64,000 bases of DNA from an uncultured Clostridia bacterium. Lineage in GTDB: Bacteria; Bacillota; Clostridia; TANB77; CAG-508. The translations under genes were made by a program, and so were the position numbers. Below the pieces are notes generated by a model. That model was not told the origin of the DNA. It worked only from the letters and a program-made list of their open reading frames with translations, and searched no databases. The stretch covers positions 121,019-185,018 of the forward strand of contig CAKPGM010000001.1 of assembly GCA_934154805.1 (NCBI GenBank). The letters run 5' to 3'. This document shows positions 8,204 through 17,551 of this stretch, piece after piece; within the stretch, counting starts at the first letter, position 1, and every line of letters starts with the position of its first letter.

Positions 8204-11200
8204 ATGAATAGATTATTACATGTAGGCCTTGATGTGGGCTCTACCACTGTAAAAATAGCTGTAATGGATGAAAATTTAAATGTCCTATATACAAGCTATC
8301 AAAGACATTTTTCAGATACTAAAAATACTGTATGTTCAGTTTTAGAAGACTTGGCTAATTGTTTTTCTGATAGCGAATTCACAATAGCTCTAACAGGCTC
8401 TGGTGCAATATCTGCAGCAAATTTCTTGGACGTTGCTTTTGTTCAGGAAGTTGTTGCTTGTAAAAGAGCTGTTGAAGCTTATATTCCGCAGACAGATGTC
8501 GTTATTGAACTTGGTGGAGAAGATGCAAAAATTATATATTTTGGTAAATCAATCGAGCAACGTATGAATGGTACTTGTGCCGGTGGTACTGGTGCTTTTA
8601 TTGACCAAATGGCATCTTTATTAAATACTGATGCTGAAGGATTAAATAATTTAGCTAAAAATCATACTATTATTTATCCTATTGCTTCTCGCTGTGGAGT
8701 TTTTGCAAAGACTGATGTACAGCCTTTATTAAATGAAGGTGCTGCTAAGGAAGATATTGCTGCTTCTATATTTCAAGCAGTTGTTAATCAAACTATTAGC
8801 GGTCTTGCTTGCGGTAGGCCTTTGCGTGGTAATATAGCCTTTTTAGGTGGTCCATTAAATTATTTATCAGAATTAAAGAATCGTTTTATTGAAACACTAA
8901 ACTTGACCGAAGATCAAGTTATATCACCTGCTGAGGCTCATTTGTTAGTAGCCAAAGGAGCTGCCCTTGATTCAGTTTCTTTGAAACCAATTTCTGTAGA
9001 GAAATTAAAATCAAAAATAGAAATGTTAAAAAATTCACACGATTCAACAACAAATCCATTAAAGCCTTTGTTTGTAACAGATTCGGAATATACTGAATTT
9101 AAAGAACGCCATAACAAAGATGTCGTTCCAAAAGGCGAACTTTCAACGTATAGTGGTGATTGCTTTGTTGGTATAGATGCTGGATCTACTACTACAAAAT
9201 TAGTTGTTACTGATACAGAAGGTAAATTGTTATATTCTCTTTATTCTGGCAATGAAGGAAATCCTTTAAATAGCGTTATGAAAATGCTAAAAGAACTATA
9301 TTCTGTATTGCCTAAAAGTGCAACTATACGATATAGCGGAGTTACAGGATATGGAGAAAATTTAATTAAAACAGCTTTAAACGTTGATTTAAATGAGATC
9401 GAAACAATAGCCCATTATACTGCTGCAAAGCGTTTTATGCCAAATGTTACAAGCATTGTTGACATTGGCGGTCAAGATATGAAATATATTAAAATGAAGA
9501 ATCATACTATAGATAATATTATGCTAAATGAAGCTTGTTCTTCTGGTTGTGGTTCTTTTATAGAAACATTTGCAAAGAGCTTAGGTTTAACTATTGAAGA
9601 GTTCGTTGATGCCGCTATTTCGGCTAGAAATCCAGTTGATTTAGGCTCAAGATGTACGGTATTTATGAATTCTAAGATTAAACAGTCACAAAAAGAAGGT
9701 TATAGTGTTGGCGATATTTCTGCTGGACTTTCTTATTCTGTTATAAAAAATGCTCTCTATAAAGTTATGAAAATCAGAGATTTAAAGACTTTAGGAGCTC
9801 ATATAGTCGTTCAAGGTGGTACTTTTTATAACGATGCTGTGCTTCGTGCTTTTGAACTTTTAGTTGGCAGGAATGTTGTAAGACCTGATATTGCTGGTCT
9901 TATGGGTGCCTATGGTGTTGCTCTTTTGGCACAAGAACAGTATGAAGCTAATAAAGATATGGAGTATAAATCAACTCTAGCTAGTTTAGATGAAATTAAC
10001 TCATTAAAAATTGAGTCATCACACATTCGTTGTAATGGCTGTGAAAACCACTGTCTTCTTACTATTAATAAGTTTAGTAATGGTTCTAAACATATTTCTG
10101 GTAATAGATGTGAAAAAGGTGCTGGAATTGTTTTAAAAGATAATGAATTACCTAATTTAGTAAAGTATAAGTATCAAAGAATCTTTAGCTATATACCTCT
10201 AGACGAAGATCACTCACCTCGTGGAACCATTGGTATTCCTAGGGTTTTAAATATGTATGAAGATTATCCTTTTTGGTTTACTTTCTTAACTAATCTTGGA
10301 TTTAGAGTAATCTTATCTGAGAAAAGCAATAGAAAAACTTACGAAAAAGGTATGGAATCAATGCCTTCAGAATCTGTATGTTATCCTGCCAAGCTTTCGC
10401 ATGGTCATATAATAAGTCTTATAAAACAAGGAATAAATACAATTTTTTACCCTTGTATGCCTTATTCTAGAAAGGAATACAAATCAGCTGATAATCGTTA
10501 CAATTGCCCTATTGTAATCTCTTATTCTGAGGTTTTAAAGAACAATGTAGAAGAATTAAAAGATAAAAATATTACCTTTTTAAATCCTTTTCTACCTTTT
10601 GACCAAAAGAATTTAGTTGAAACAATTTTAGCTCTTCCAGAGTTTAAAATATATAATTTTACAAAGAAAGAGCTTACTGTTGCCGCTAGATTAGCTGAAC
10701 AAGAATATCAAAAATGCAGAGCTGATATACATGCAGAAGGTCAGAAAGCCGTAGAGTTTTTAGAGAAAAATCATAAAAAAGGAATTGTTCTTGCTGGTAG
10801 ACCTTATCATATTGATCCTGAAATTAATCACGGTATAGATACATTAATCACTAGTCTTGGTCTTGGAGTTATTACTGCCGATAGCATTTCAGATAAAACC
10901 GAACCTAAAGCTCCCCTAAGAGTTGTTAATCAATGGGTATTTCATGCTAGACTATATGCTGCTGCTGATTATGTTGGAAAGCACGATAATCTAGAGCTTG
11001 TTCAACTTAACTCCTTCGGATGCGGTGTTGACGCTGTAACAACTGATCAAGTAGAAGAAATTTTATCTAGTTACAATAAAATGTACACTTTAATAAAAAT
11101 AGATGAAGTAAACAATCTAGGCGCCGTTAGAATCCGTATTCGTTCTCTATTGGCAAGTATGCAAAAACGCCAAAAAGAACAAGAAAATTCTAAGGCAGAC

Positions 11201-12520
11201 GGCGATTATACAGTAAAGAAAAAGATTTTTACAAAAGATATGAAAGATTACAAGATATTATTCCCTTTAATGGCTCCAATTCATTTCGAATTAATGGAAT
11301 CTGCTGTTGCTTCTTGTGGATATAATATAGAACTTTTAAGACACTGTGACGAACATACTGTTGAAACCGGATTAAAATATGTTAATAATGACGCTTGTTA
11401 TCCATCTATTTTAGTAACAGGACAAATGATTGAAGCACTTGAATCTGGCAAATATGATGTTAATAAAACTGCTTTAATGATGTCTCAAACTGGTGGCGGT
11501 TGTAGAGCTACTAACTATATAGGATTTATTAGGAAAGCTCTAAAAGACGCAGGTTTTGCCAATGTACCAGTTATATCTTTTAATGTTGTTGGTATGGAAA
11601 AAATGCCTGGGTTTAAACTAACTCCTGAAATGATTGAAAAACTATTAAAGGCTGTAATTTATGGAGATTTATTACAAAAAATGCTTACTAAAAACAGAGC
11701 CTATGAAGTACATAAAGGAGAAAGCAAAAAGTTATTTGATAAATGGATGAACGAGTGCAAAAAGCTTGTCGTAGACTCAACTTTGGCTCAGTTTAAAAAG
11801 AGTATTTATTCAATTGTAGAAGATTTCGAGAAAATAGAATTAGATACTTCTATTGAAAAACCTAAAGTTGGAATTGTTGGTGAAGTACTAATAAAGTATC
11901 ATCCTTTTGGAAACAATTTTGTTGCTGAGAAATTAGAGCAAGAAGGTGCAGAGGTTATTTTACCTGATTTTGTGGGCTTTGTTAAATTTATGGCAACTCA
12001 TAAAATTACTTTTAATACATTAATAAAAACAGATAAATATAAGTCAAAACTATTTAAAGTCGCGATAAAATTGATTGATTTACTAGAAAAAGATGAAAAA
12101 ATTGCTCTAGCTAATTCTAAAAAAGACTATTTACAACCTTGTGATATCTGGGAATTAGAAGATAAAGTAAAAAACATATTATCTATTGGTAATCAAACGG
12201 GTGAAGGATGGTTCTTAACTGCAGAAATGATAGAATATATTGAAAATGGTATTACTAATATAGTATGCGTTCAGCCATTTGCATGTCTTCCAAATCACGT
12301 TGTAGGAAAAGGTGTTATAAAAACAATAAGAGATGAATATCCTTATGCTAATATTTCTCCTATTGATTATGATCCTGGTGCAAGCGAAGCAAATCAGACA
12401 AATAGAATAAAATTATTAATGGCTGTTGCAAAAGATAATCTTGCTAAACAAAATAAAGAGAAAGAAAGTTTATTAAAAGAAAACAATTCTAGCTCAAATC
12501 GTGAAAAAATAATAAAATAG
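8204..12520 (+). CDS. 2-hydroxyacyl-CoA dehydratase activase-like giant protein
   Basis: 1,438 residues from ATG 8204, chosen because AAGGAG at about 8186-8191 precedes it. The frame is open back to 8138 but without family sequence. Two tandem ASKHA/BcrAD activase units are visible: VGLDVGSTTVKIAV with CAGGTGAFIDQ, and VGIDAGSTTTKLVV with CSSGCGSFIET. A DUF2229 part follows with CNGCENHC, then a dehydratase-related C-terminal half containing QTGGGCRATNY. The cysteines fit a bridging [4Fe-4S] cluster. Such proteins hydrolyse ATP to energise an electron for dehydratases, but this long fused family is widespread in anaerobes and its substrate is unknown. It stands alone with its own terminator. 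Confidence 0.88.
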   Translation: MNRLLHVGLDVGSTTVKIAVMDENLNVLYTSYQRHFSDTKNTVCSVLEDLANCFSDSEFTIALTGSGAISAANFLDVAFVQEVVACKRAVEAYIPQTDVVIELGGEDAKIIYFGKSIEQRMNGTCAGGTGAFIDQMASLLNTDAEGLNNLAKNHTIIYPIASRCGVFAKTDVQPLLNEGAAKEDIAASIFQAVVNQTISGLACGRPLRGNIAFLGGPLNYLSELKNRFIETLNLTEDQVISPAEAHLLVAKGAALDSVSLKPISVEKLKSKIEMLKNSHDSTTNPLKPLFVTDSEYTEFKERHNKDVVPKGELSTYSGDCFVGIDAGSTTTKLVVTDTEGKLLYSLYSGNEGNPLNSVMKMLKELYSVLPKSATIRYSGVTGYGENLIKTALNVDLNEIETIAHYTAAKRFMPNVTSIVDIGGQDMKYIKMKNHTIDNIMLNEACSSGCGSFIETFAKSLGLTIEEFVDAAISARNPVDLGSRCTVFMNSKIKQSQKEGYSVGDISAGLSYSVIKNALYKVMKIRDLKTLGAHIVVQGGTFYNDAVLRAFELLVGRNVVRPDIAGLMGAYGVALLAQEQYEANKDMEYKSTLASLDEINSLKIESSHIRCNGCENHCLLTINKFSNGSKHISGNRCEKGAGIVLKDNELPNLVKYKYQRIFSYIPLDEDHSPRGTIGIPRVLNMYEDYPFWFTFLTNLGFRVILSEKSNRKTYEKGMESMPSESVCYPAKLSHGHIISLIKQGINTIFYPCMPYSRKEYKSADNRYNCPIVISYSEVLKNNVEELKDKNITFLNPFLPFDQKNLVETILALPEFKIYNFTKKELTVAARLAEQEYQKCRADIHAEGQKAVEFLEKNHKKGIVLAGRPYHIDPEINHGIDTLITSLGLGVITADSISDKTEPKAPLRVVNQWVFHARLYAAADYVGKHDNLELVQLNSFGCGVDAVTTDQVEEILSSYNKMYTLIKIDEVNNLGAVRIRIRSLLASMQKRQKEQENSKADGDYTVKKKIFTKDMKDYKILFPLMAPIHFELMESAVASCGYNIELLRHCDEHTVETGLKYVNNDACYPSILVTGQMIEALESGKYDVNKTALMMSQTGGGCRATNYIGFIRKALKDAGFANVPVISFNVVGMEKMPGFKLTPEMIEKLLKAVIYGDLLQKMLTKNRAYEVHKGESKKLFDKWMNECKKLVVDSTLAQFKKSIYSIVEDFEKIELDTSIEKPKVGIVGEVLIKYHPFGNNFVAEKLEQEGAEVILPDFVGFVKFMATHKITFNTLIKTDKYKSKLFKVAIKLIDLLEKDEKIALANSKKDYLQPCDIWELEDKVKNILSIGNQTGEGWFLTAEMIEYIENGITNIVCVQPFACLPNHVVGKGVIKTIRDEYPYANISPIDYDPGASEANQTNRIKLLMAVAKDNLAKQNKEKESLLKENNSSSNREKIIK

Positions 12521-12526
12521 TATCAA

Positions 12527-12565
12527 AAAAACGGAAAAAAGTATTAATATTTTTCCGTTTTTTTA
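12527..12565 (+). terminator. Intrinsic terminator after the activase gene
   Basis: The arm AACGGAAAAA pairs with TTTTTCCGTT and is followed by T7, a few bases after the stop codon at 12520. Confidence 0.85.
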
Positions 12566-12566
12566 T

Positions 12567-12634
12567 TTATGTAACCTCTTTCTTGATTATCTTTATTTAT
12601 TTTATTCTTCCGTTATCTCCTTATTTCCCATATG
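12567..12634 (+). repeat. Two-box 68-bp element, copy L1
   Basis: Box A TTATGTAACC at 12567-12576 and box B TTATTTCCCATATG at 12621-12634, with 44 T-rich bases between. Box B is on the oriC side. Confidence 0.8.
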
Positions 12635-12985
12635 TTTTCTCCGTTTTATTTTTGAAGATTTTATTATTTATTTTGTGTTTTTCTCACTTTTTCTTTGTAT
12701 ATTTAAATTATACTTAAAAAAAATCATACTTTATATTAAATATTAAATTTATTTTTATTTCTTTTTATTTCTTTTTTTTATTTTATTTAATATTTATTTT
12801 TTAATTAATTATATTTTTATTATAATTAATTATTTATTTTATTTTTTATTCTTTATTAATTTTATTTTAATTTATTATTTATTTTTTTATTTTTGCAAAT
12901 TAAATAAATTATTTTTTGCTACTAAATTATTCTCTTTTATTTTTTTCTATATTTTTATATTATTTAATTAATTTACCGCATATTT

Positions 12986-13053
12986 TTATGTAACCTTTTT
13001 CTGAATTATTTTTATTTACCTTATTTTCCCATTCTTTCCCTATTTCCCATATG
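12986..13053 (+). repeat. Two-box 68-bp element, copy L2
   Basis: Box A TTATGTAACC at 12986-12995 and box B CTATTTCCCATATG at 13040-13053, with the same 44-base spacing. It is followed by TTTTCGACATTTTATT, a flank shared with other copies. Confidence 0.82.
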
Positions 13054-13445
13054 TTTTCGACATTTTATTCTTCAATATTTTATTATTTATTTTGTTTTTT
13101 TCTCATTTTTTATTTATATACTTAGATTATTCTTTTTAAAAATTATACCTTATATTATATATTTAATTGATTTTATTCATTTTTTTATTTAATATTTATT
13201 TTTTAATTAATTATATTTTTTATTTTAATAATTAATTTAAATTATTTATTTAAATTAATTATTAGTTTTATTATTTTTTTAATTATTATTTAATTTTTTA
13301 TTATATTCTTTTATTATAATTTATTATTCATTTTTCATAATTAATAATATTTAATAAATTATTTTTATTTATATTTATTTTTATTAATTTATTTAATTAT
13401 TTTTATATTTATTTTTATATTATTTAATTAATTCACCACACATTC

Positions 13446-13513
13446 TTATGTAACCCTTTTTCTGAATTATTTTTATTTATTATCTTTTTCAATTTTTCCT
13501 TATTTCCCATATG
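13446..13513 (+). repeat. Two-box 68-bp element, copy L3
   Basis: Box A at 13446-13455 and box B TTATTTCCCATATG at 13500-13513, spacing 44, followed by CTTTCGCCATTTTATTTTTG. Confidence 0.82.
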
Positions 13514-13904
13514 CTTTCGCCATTTTATTTTTGGATATTTTATTATTTATTTTGTTTTTTTCCATTTTTTATTTATATACTTAGATTATTCTTTTTAAAA
13601 ATTATACCTTATATTATATATTTAATTGATTTTATTCATTTTTTTATTTAATATTTATTTTTTAATTAATTATATTTTTTATTTTAATAATTAATTTAAA
13701 TTATTTATTTAAATTAATTATTAGTTTTATTATTTTTTTAATTATTATTTAATTTTTTATTATATTCTTTTATTATAATTTATTATTCATTTTTCATAAT
13801 TAATAATATTTAATAAATTATTTTTATTTATATTTATTTTTATTAATTTATTTAATTATTTTTATATTTATTTTTATATTATTTAATTAATTCACCACAC
13901 ATTC

Positions 13905-13972
13905 TTATGTAACCCTTTTTCTAAATTATTTTTATTTATTATCTTTTCCAATTTTCCCTTATTTCCCATATG
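13905..13972 (+). repeat. Two-box 68-bp element, copy L4
   Basis: Box A at 13905-13914 and box B TTATTTCCCATATG at 13959-13972, spacing 44. It is the tandem-duplicate partner of copy L3. Confidence 0.82.
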
Positions 13973-14250
13973 CTTTCGCCATTTTATTTTTGGATATTTT
14001 ATTATTTATTTTGTTTTTTCTGCACGTTTTTTATTTTATTTCTTAATTATTATTTCTTAAAATTTAAGTTATACTATATATTTAATTATTTTTGTATTTA
14101 TTTTTTTATTTTCATAAATTAAATAAATAATATTTTTTGCTACTAAATTATTTTCTTTTATTTTTTATATTATTTAATTAATTTAATACATATTATTATG
14201 TAATCTCTTTCTATATTTTATTGATTATTTTTTGACAATCTAGTCTAGTC

Positions 14251-14280
14251 AAAAAAAGAAAGTAGAAAATCTACTTTCTT
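14251..14280 (-). terminator. Intrinsic terminator of gyrA
   Basis: On the minus strand GAAAGTAGA-TTT-TCTACTTTC is followed by T7, immediately after the gyrA stop at 14287. Confidence 0.85.
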
Positions 14281-14286
14281 TCTATT

Positions 14287-16737
14287 TTATTCTGCTTCTG
14301 GTGCTAATGTTTCGATGCTTACTACTTTTTCATCTTCGCTAGTTCTCATTAATGTAACACCTTGTGTAGCTCTTCCTAGAATGCTTACATCTTTTACTTT
14401 AATTCTTATTATTGTACCAGAATTTGTTATTAGCATTGCATCATCGTCTTCTGTTGTAACTCTTATTCCTACTATATTTCCTGTTTTTGGAGTAATCTTG
14501 TATGTTATTACACCTTTTCCTCCTCTATTTTGTACTCTATATTCATCAAGTTCTGTTCTCTTTCCAAATCCATTTTCTGTAATTGCTAATAATGTTGCTT
14601 TTTTATTATCTGCAAGAATTGACTCCATTCCTATTACAAAGTCATCTTCATCAAGTCTTATTCCTAGAACTCCTTGTGCAGATCTTCCAACAGGTCTAAC
14701 ATCTTTTTCATCAAATGTTATACACATACCCTTGCTTGTTACAAGAACTACGTTATCTTCTCCATCTGTTAATCTTACATCTATTAGTTCATCATCGTCT
14801 TTTAAAGTAATAGCAAGTAATCCTGTTTTTCTTGTTGAATTATATTCTTGTAGTGCTGTCTTTTTAATTAATCCATTTCTTGTTGCCATTAAAAGATATT
14901 TGCCATCTTCAAAATTAGAAATTGGAATAATTGCTGATATTTTTTCTCCTGCATCTAGGCTTAATAAATTAACTATTGCTGTTCCTTTTGCTGTTCTTCC
15001 TGCCTCAGGAATCTCATATCCTCTTAGCCTATATAGTTTTCCTTTATTACTAAAGAATAAAACTGTATCATGAGTAGATGTTGTGAATATTTGTTTAACA
15101 AAATCTTCTTCTCTTGTAGCTATACCTGTTATTCCTTTTCCACCTCTTCTTTGGCTCTTATATGTATCTATTGGCATTCTTTTTATATAACCAAAGTGCG
15201 TAAATGCAACAACCATTTGCTCTTCTTTTATAAGATCTTCTTCGTTTAGCTCACCTTCTGCAGCAACTATCTTTGTAATTCTTTCATCTCCGTATTTTTC
15301 TTTAACTTCTATTAATTCTTCTTTTATTACTTGGAATACTAGTTTTTCACTTCCTAATATTTCTCTTAAATGAGCAATTAATTTCATTAATTCATTATAC
15401 TCGTCTTCTATTTTTTCTCTTTGCAAACCTGATAGCGTTTTTAATCTCATATCTAGAATTGCTTGAGCTTGGATTTCAGAAAGACCAAATCTTTGCATCA
15501 ATTTTTCTTTTGCATCGTCATATGATGATCTAATTATATTTATTACCTCATCAATATTGTCTAATGCTATTTTTAATCCTTCTAATATATGGGCTCTAGC
15601 AAGTGCTTTATCTAAGTCAAATTGTGTTCTTCTCAATATTACATGTTTTCTGTGATCAATATAATGATCTAAACATTGTCTTAATGTTAATACTTTTGGT
15701 TCTCCATCAACAAGAGCTAACATTATAATTCCAAAAGTATCTTGCATTTGAGTATTCTTGTATAATTGATTTAGTACAACTCTTGCATTTGCATCTTTCT
15801 TTAATCCTATATGAATTCTTACAGCATTTTCTCTGTCAGATTCATCTCTTAGTTCAGCTATTCCTTCTATTCTTTTTTCTTTTACTAGGTTAGCAATATT
15901 TTCAATTAATTTTGCTTTATTTACTTGGTATGGTAATGATGTAACAATTATTTTTTGTTTTCCATTACTTGATTCTTCTATTTCTGCTTCTGCTCTTACT
16001 GTTATTTTTCCTCTACCTGTTGTATATGCTTGTTTTATTGCTTCTCTTCCTAGTATAACACCCCCTGTTGGGAAGTCTGGACCTTTTATTATTTGCATTA
16101 ATTGTTCATCTGTTACTTCATCTTCATCTATTATTTTGATTATTCCATTAATAACTTCTGTTAGGTTATGTGGTGGAATATTGGTTGCCATTCCTACTGC
16201 AATTCCTGATGATCCATTTACTAGTAATGCCGGTATCTTTGCTGGTAATACAGCTGGTTCTTGAAGTCTATCATCAAAGTTTGGTATAAATTTTACTGTA
16301 TTCTTTTCTATGTCTGTTAGCATTGTTTCTGCTATTTTTGACATTCTTGCTTCTGTGTAACGGTAAGCAGCAGCACCATCTCCATCTATTGATCCAAAGT
16401 TTCCATGTCCATCTACTAATGGATATCTTAGCGAGAAAGTTTGTGCCATTCTAACCATTGCATCATATACTGAAGCATCTCCGTGTGGATGGTATCTACC
16501 AAGCACGTCACCAACAGTAGTAGCTGACTTTCTATATGGTTTATCAGATGTTAATCCATCCTCATACATCGTATATAAAATTCTTCTGTGTACTGGTTTT
16601 AGACCGTCTCTTACATCAGGCAAAGCTCTAGAAACAATTACACTCATTGCATAATCAATATATGCAGTTTTCATCTCAGCTTCGATGTCTCTTTCTATTA
16701 TTTTGCCATCTCTGTTTTCTATGTCTTTTGAGTCCAT
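14287..16737 (-). CDS. gyrA: DNA gyrase subunit A
   Basis: 816 residues, normal GyrA length. Early sequence AYIDYAMSVIVSRALPDVRDG, the active-site region AAAYRYTEARMSK with the DNA-cleaving tyrosine at about residue 123, and the GyrA-box QRRGGKG (about 530) are all present. These distinguish it from ParC, as do the beta-pinwheel repeats in the C-terminal third. With GyrB it forms the A2B2 enzyme that introduces negative supercoils. Unusually it is separated from gyrB by VirB4-type genes and an AT-rich gap rather than lying directly downstream. Confidence 0.97.
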   Translation of the reverse strand: MDSKDIENRDGKIIERDIEAEMKTAYIDYAMSVIVSRALPDVRDGLKPVHRRILYTMYEDGLTSDKPYRKSATTVGDVLGRYHPHGDASVYDAMVRMAQTFSLRYPLVDGHGNFGSIDGDGAAAYRYTEARMSKIAETMLTDIEKNTVKFIPNFDDRLQEPAVLPAKIPALLVNGSSGIAVGMATNIPPHNLTEVINGIIKIIDEDEVTDEQLMQIIKGPDFPTGGVILGREAIKQAYTTGRGKITVRAEAEIEESSNGKQKIIVTSLPYQVNKAKLIENIANLVKEKRIEGIAELRDESDRENAVRIHIGLKKDANARVVLNQLYKNTQMQDTFGIIMLALVDGEPKVLTLRQCLDHYIDHRKHVILRRTQFDLDKALARAHILEGLKIALDNIDEVINIIRSSYDDAKEKLMQRFGLSEIQAQAILDMRLKTLSGLQREKIEDEYNELMKLIAHLREILGSEKLVFQVIKEELIEVKEKYGDERITKIVAAEGELNEEDLIKEEQMVVAFTHFGYIKRMPIDTYKSQRRGGKGITGIATREEDFVKQIFTTSTHDTVLFFSNKGKLYRLRGYEIPEAGRTAKGTAIVNLLSLDAGEKISAIIPISNFEDGKYLLMATRNGLIKKTALQEYNSTRKTGLLAITLKDDDELIDVRLTDGEDNVVLVTSKGMCITFDEKDVRPVGRSAQGVLGIRLDEDDFVIGMESILADNKKATLLAITENGFGKRTELDEYRVQNRGGKGVITYKITPKTGNIVGIRVTTEDDDAMLITNSGTIIRIKVKDVSILGRATQGVTLMRTSEDEKVVSIETLAPEAE

Positions 16738-16839
16738 ATATTTACCTCTTTTCTGTAAATTCTCTATGCTTGTATTATACTAAAACGCGTAAATTTTTGC
16801 AAGTAAAAAACGCTATTTTTTCTAGTTTTTTAGGTATTT

Positions 16840-17551
16840 TTACAGTACTTTTACTAGCTCAAGTTGTTCTTGTGTTAAATCAAAATTTTGTCCATTATTT
16901 TTTATTAATTTATGCAAATTTTCCACTTCTCTAGCACTATTTATTGTCTTCTCTATTGGAGCAACTTCTTTTATTTTGCTTCTAATTTTTTCATATTCTC
17001 TTTGCATTCCCGCAAAATCTTTATTTTGATAATAATTCTTCCAATTTCCTATGTATTTATTTAGCTTTTCTATGTTGTCAACCTGATTTTCAAATTCATT
17101 TTCAATGTTCTTTGTGATATTATTCAGTAATGCATTTTTTCCTCTTTTAATAACATTTCCTACACCATATGGTATTTTTCCTTTTTCTACAACTTTATTA
17201 ATTGTATAATTTAATACATTTGAAATTCCATCTATTATACCACCTGCCTTTATTGCCGTTTGCATTTGATTTACATTTTCAAATTTGCCTGTAACTATTC
17301 CAATTGCACTTTTCCCTAAATTAACAGCCGAATCTATTGCTGTTTTTATCCCCTCTTTAAATCCATTTTCTATAAAACTATCTTTTATCTCAATTATTTC
17401 ATCCTCAATCAAGTCTGGTAATAGACATCTAATTCCGTATATTTAAACCAGCATTTACAGCTTTTCCTATATTCGTTTCTAAAAAATTAGTTTGATTTTT
17501 TTCTTCTGTTAAAGAATTATTTAAATTCTGATTTAATATAATTTCATTCAT
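16840..17551 (-). CDS. T4SS-associated protein with CGG +1 frameshift
   Basis: ATG at 17549-17551 follows GGAGG and overlaps the end of virB4 by 8 bp. Frame 0 reads MNEIILNQNLNNSLTEEKN and continues to NAGLNIRN-stop. The in-frame CGG is at 17435-17437, and the stop is two codons later. Skipping one C gives ...AGLN-I-GIRCLLPDLIEDEI, joining a long frame that ends at 16840. The total is 712 nt, 236 residues after one +1 shift. The protein is soluble, helical and lysine-rich; the family is unknown to me but its position after VirB4 suggests a T4SS role. Alternatives: real disruption or assembly error, though two other genes show the same CGGA signature. Confidence 0.75.

Larger units (their letters stand above)
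13104..14013. repeat. 459-bp near-perfect tandem duplication
   Basis: Bases from about 13104 onward recur 459 bp later with few differences. For example, ATTTATATACTTAG is at 13112 and 13571, and CATTCTTATGTAACCC at 13441 and 13900. Each unit carries one complete 68-bp two-box element, so this looks like a recent duplication of the element plus its AT-rich spacer. Confidence 0.88.
12566..14250. repeat. Gene-free AT-rich repeat array, left arm
   Basis: About 1.7 kb between two convergent genes holds no credible reading frame. The plus strand is almost only T and A, with C in excess of G. It contains four full copies of a two-box 68-bp element (listed separately) plus a degenerate TTATGTAATC at 14196. 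Long T/A blocks recur, including a 459-bp near-perfect tandem duplication. Similar blocks occur at 20.0-20.7, 36.8-38.2 and 49.4-50.4 kb. Confidence 0.85.

Noticed and set aside
12521..14286. CRISPR array in the left AT-rich repeats
   Set aside because: Repeat units are hundreds of bp, spacers are repeats themselves, and no cas genes are nearby.
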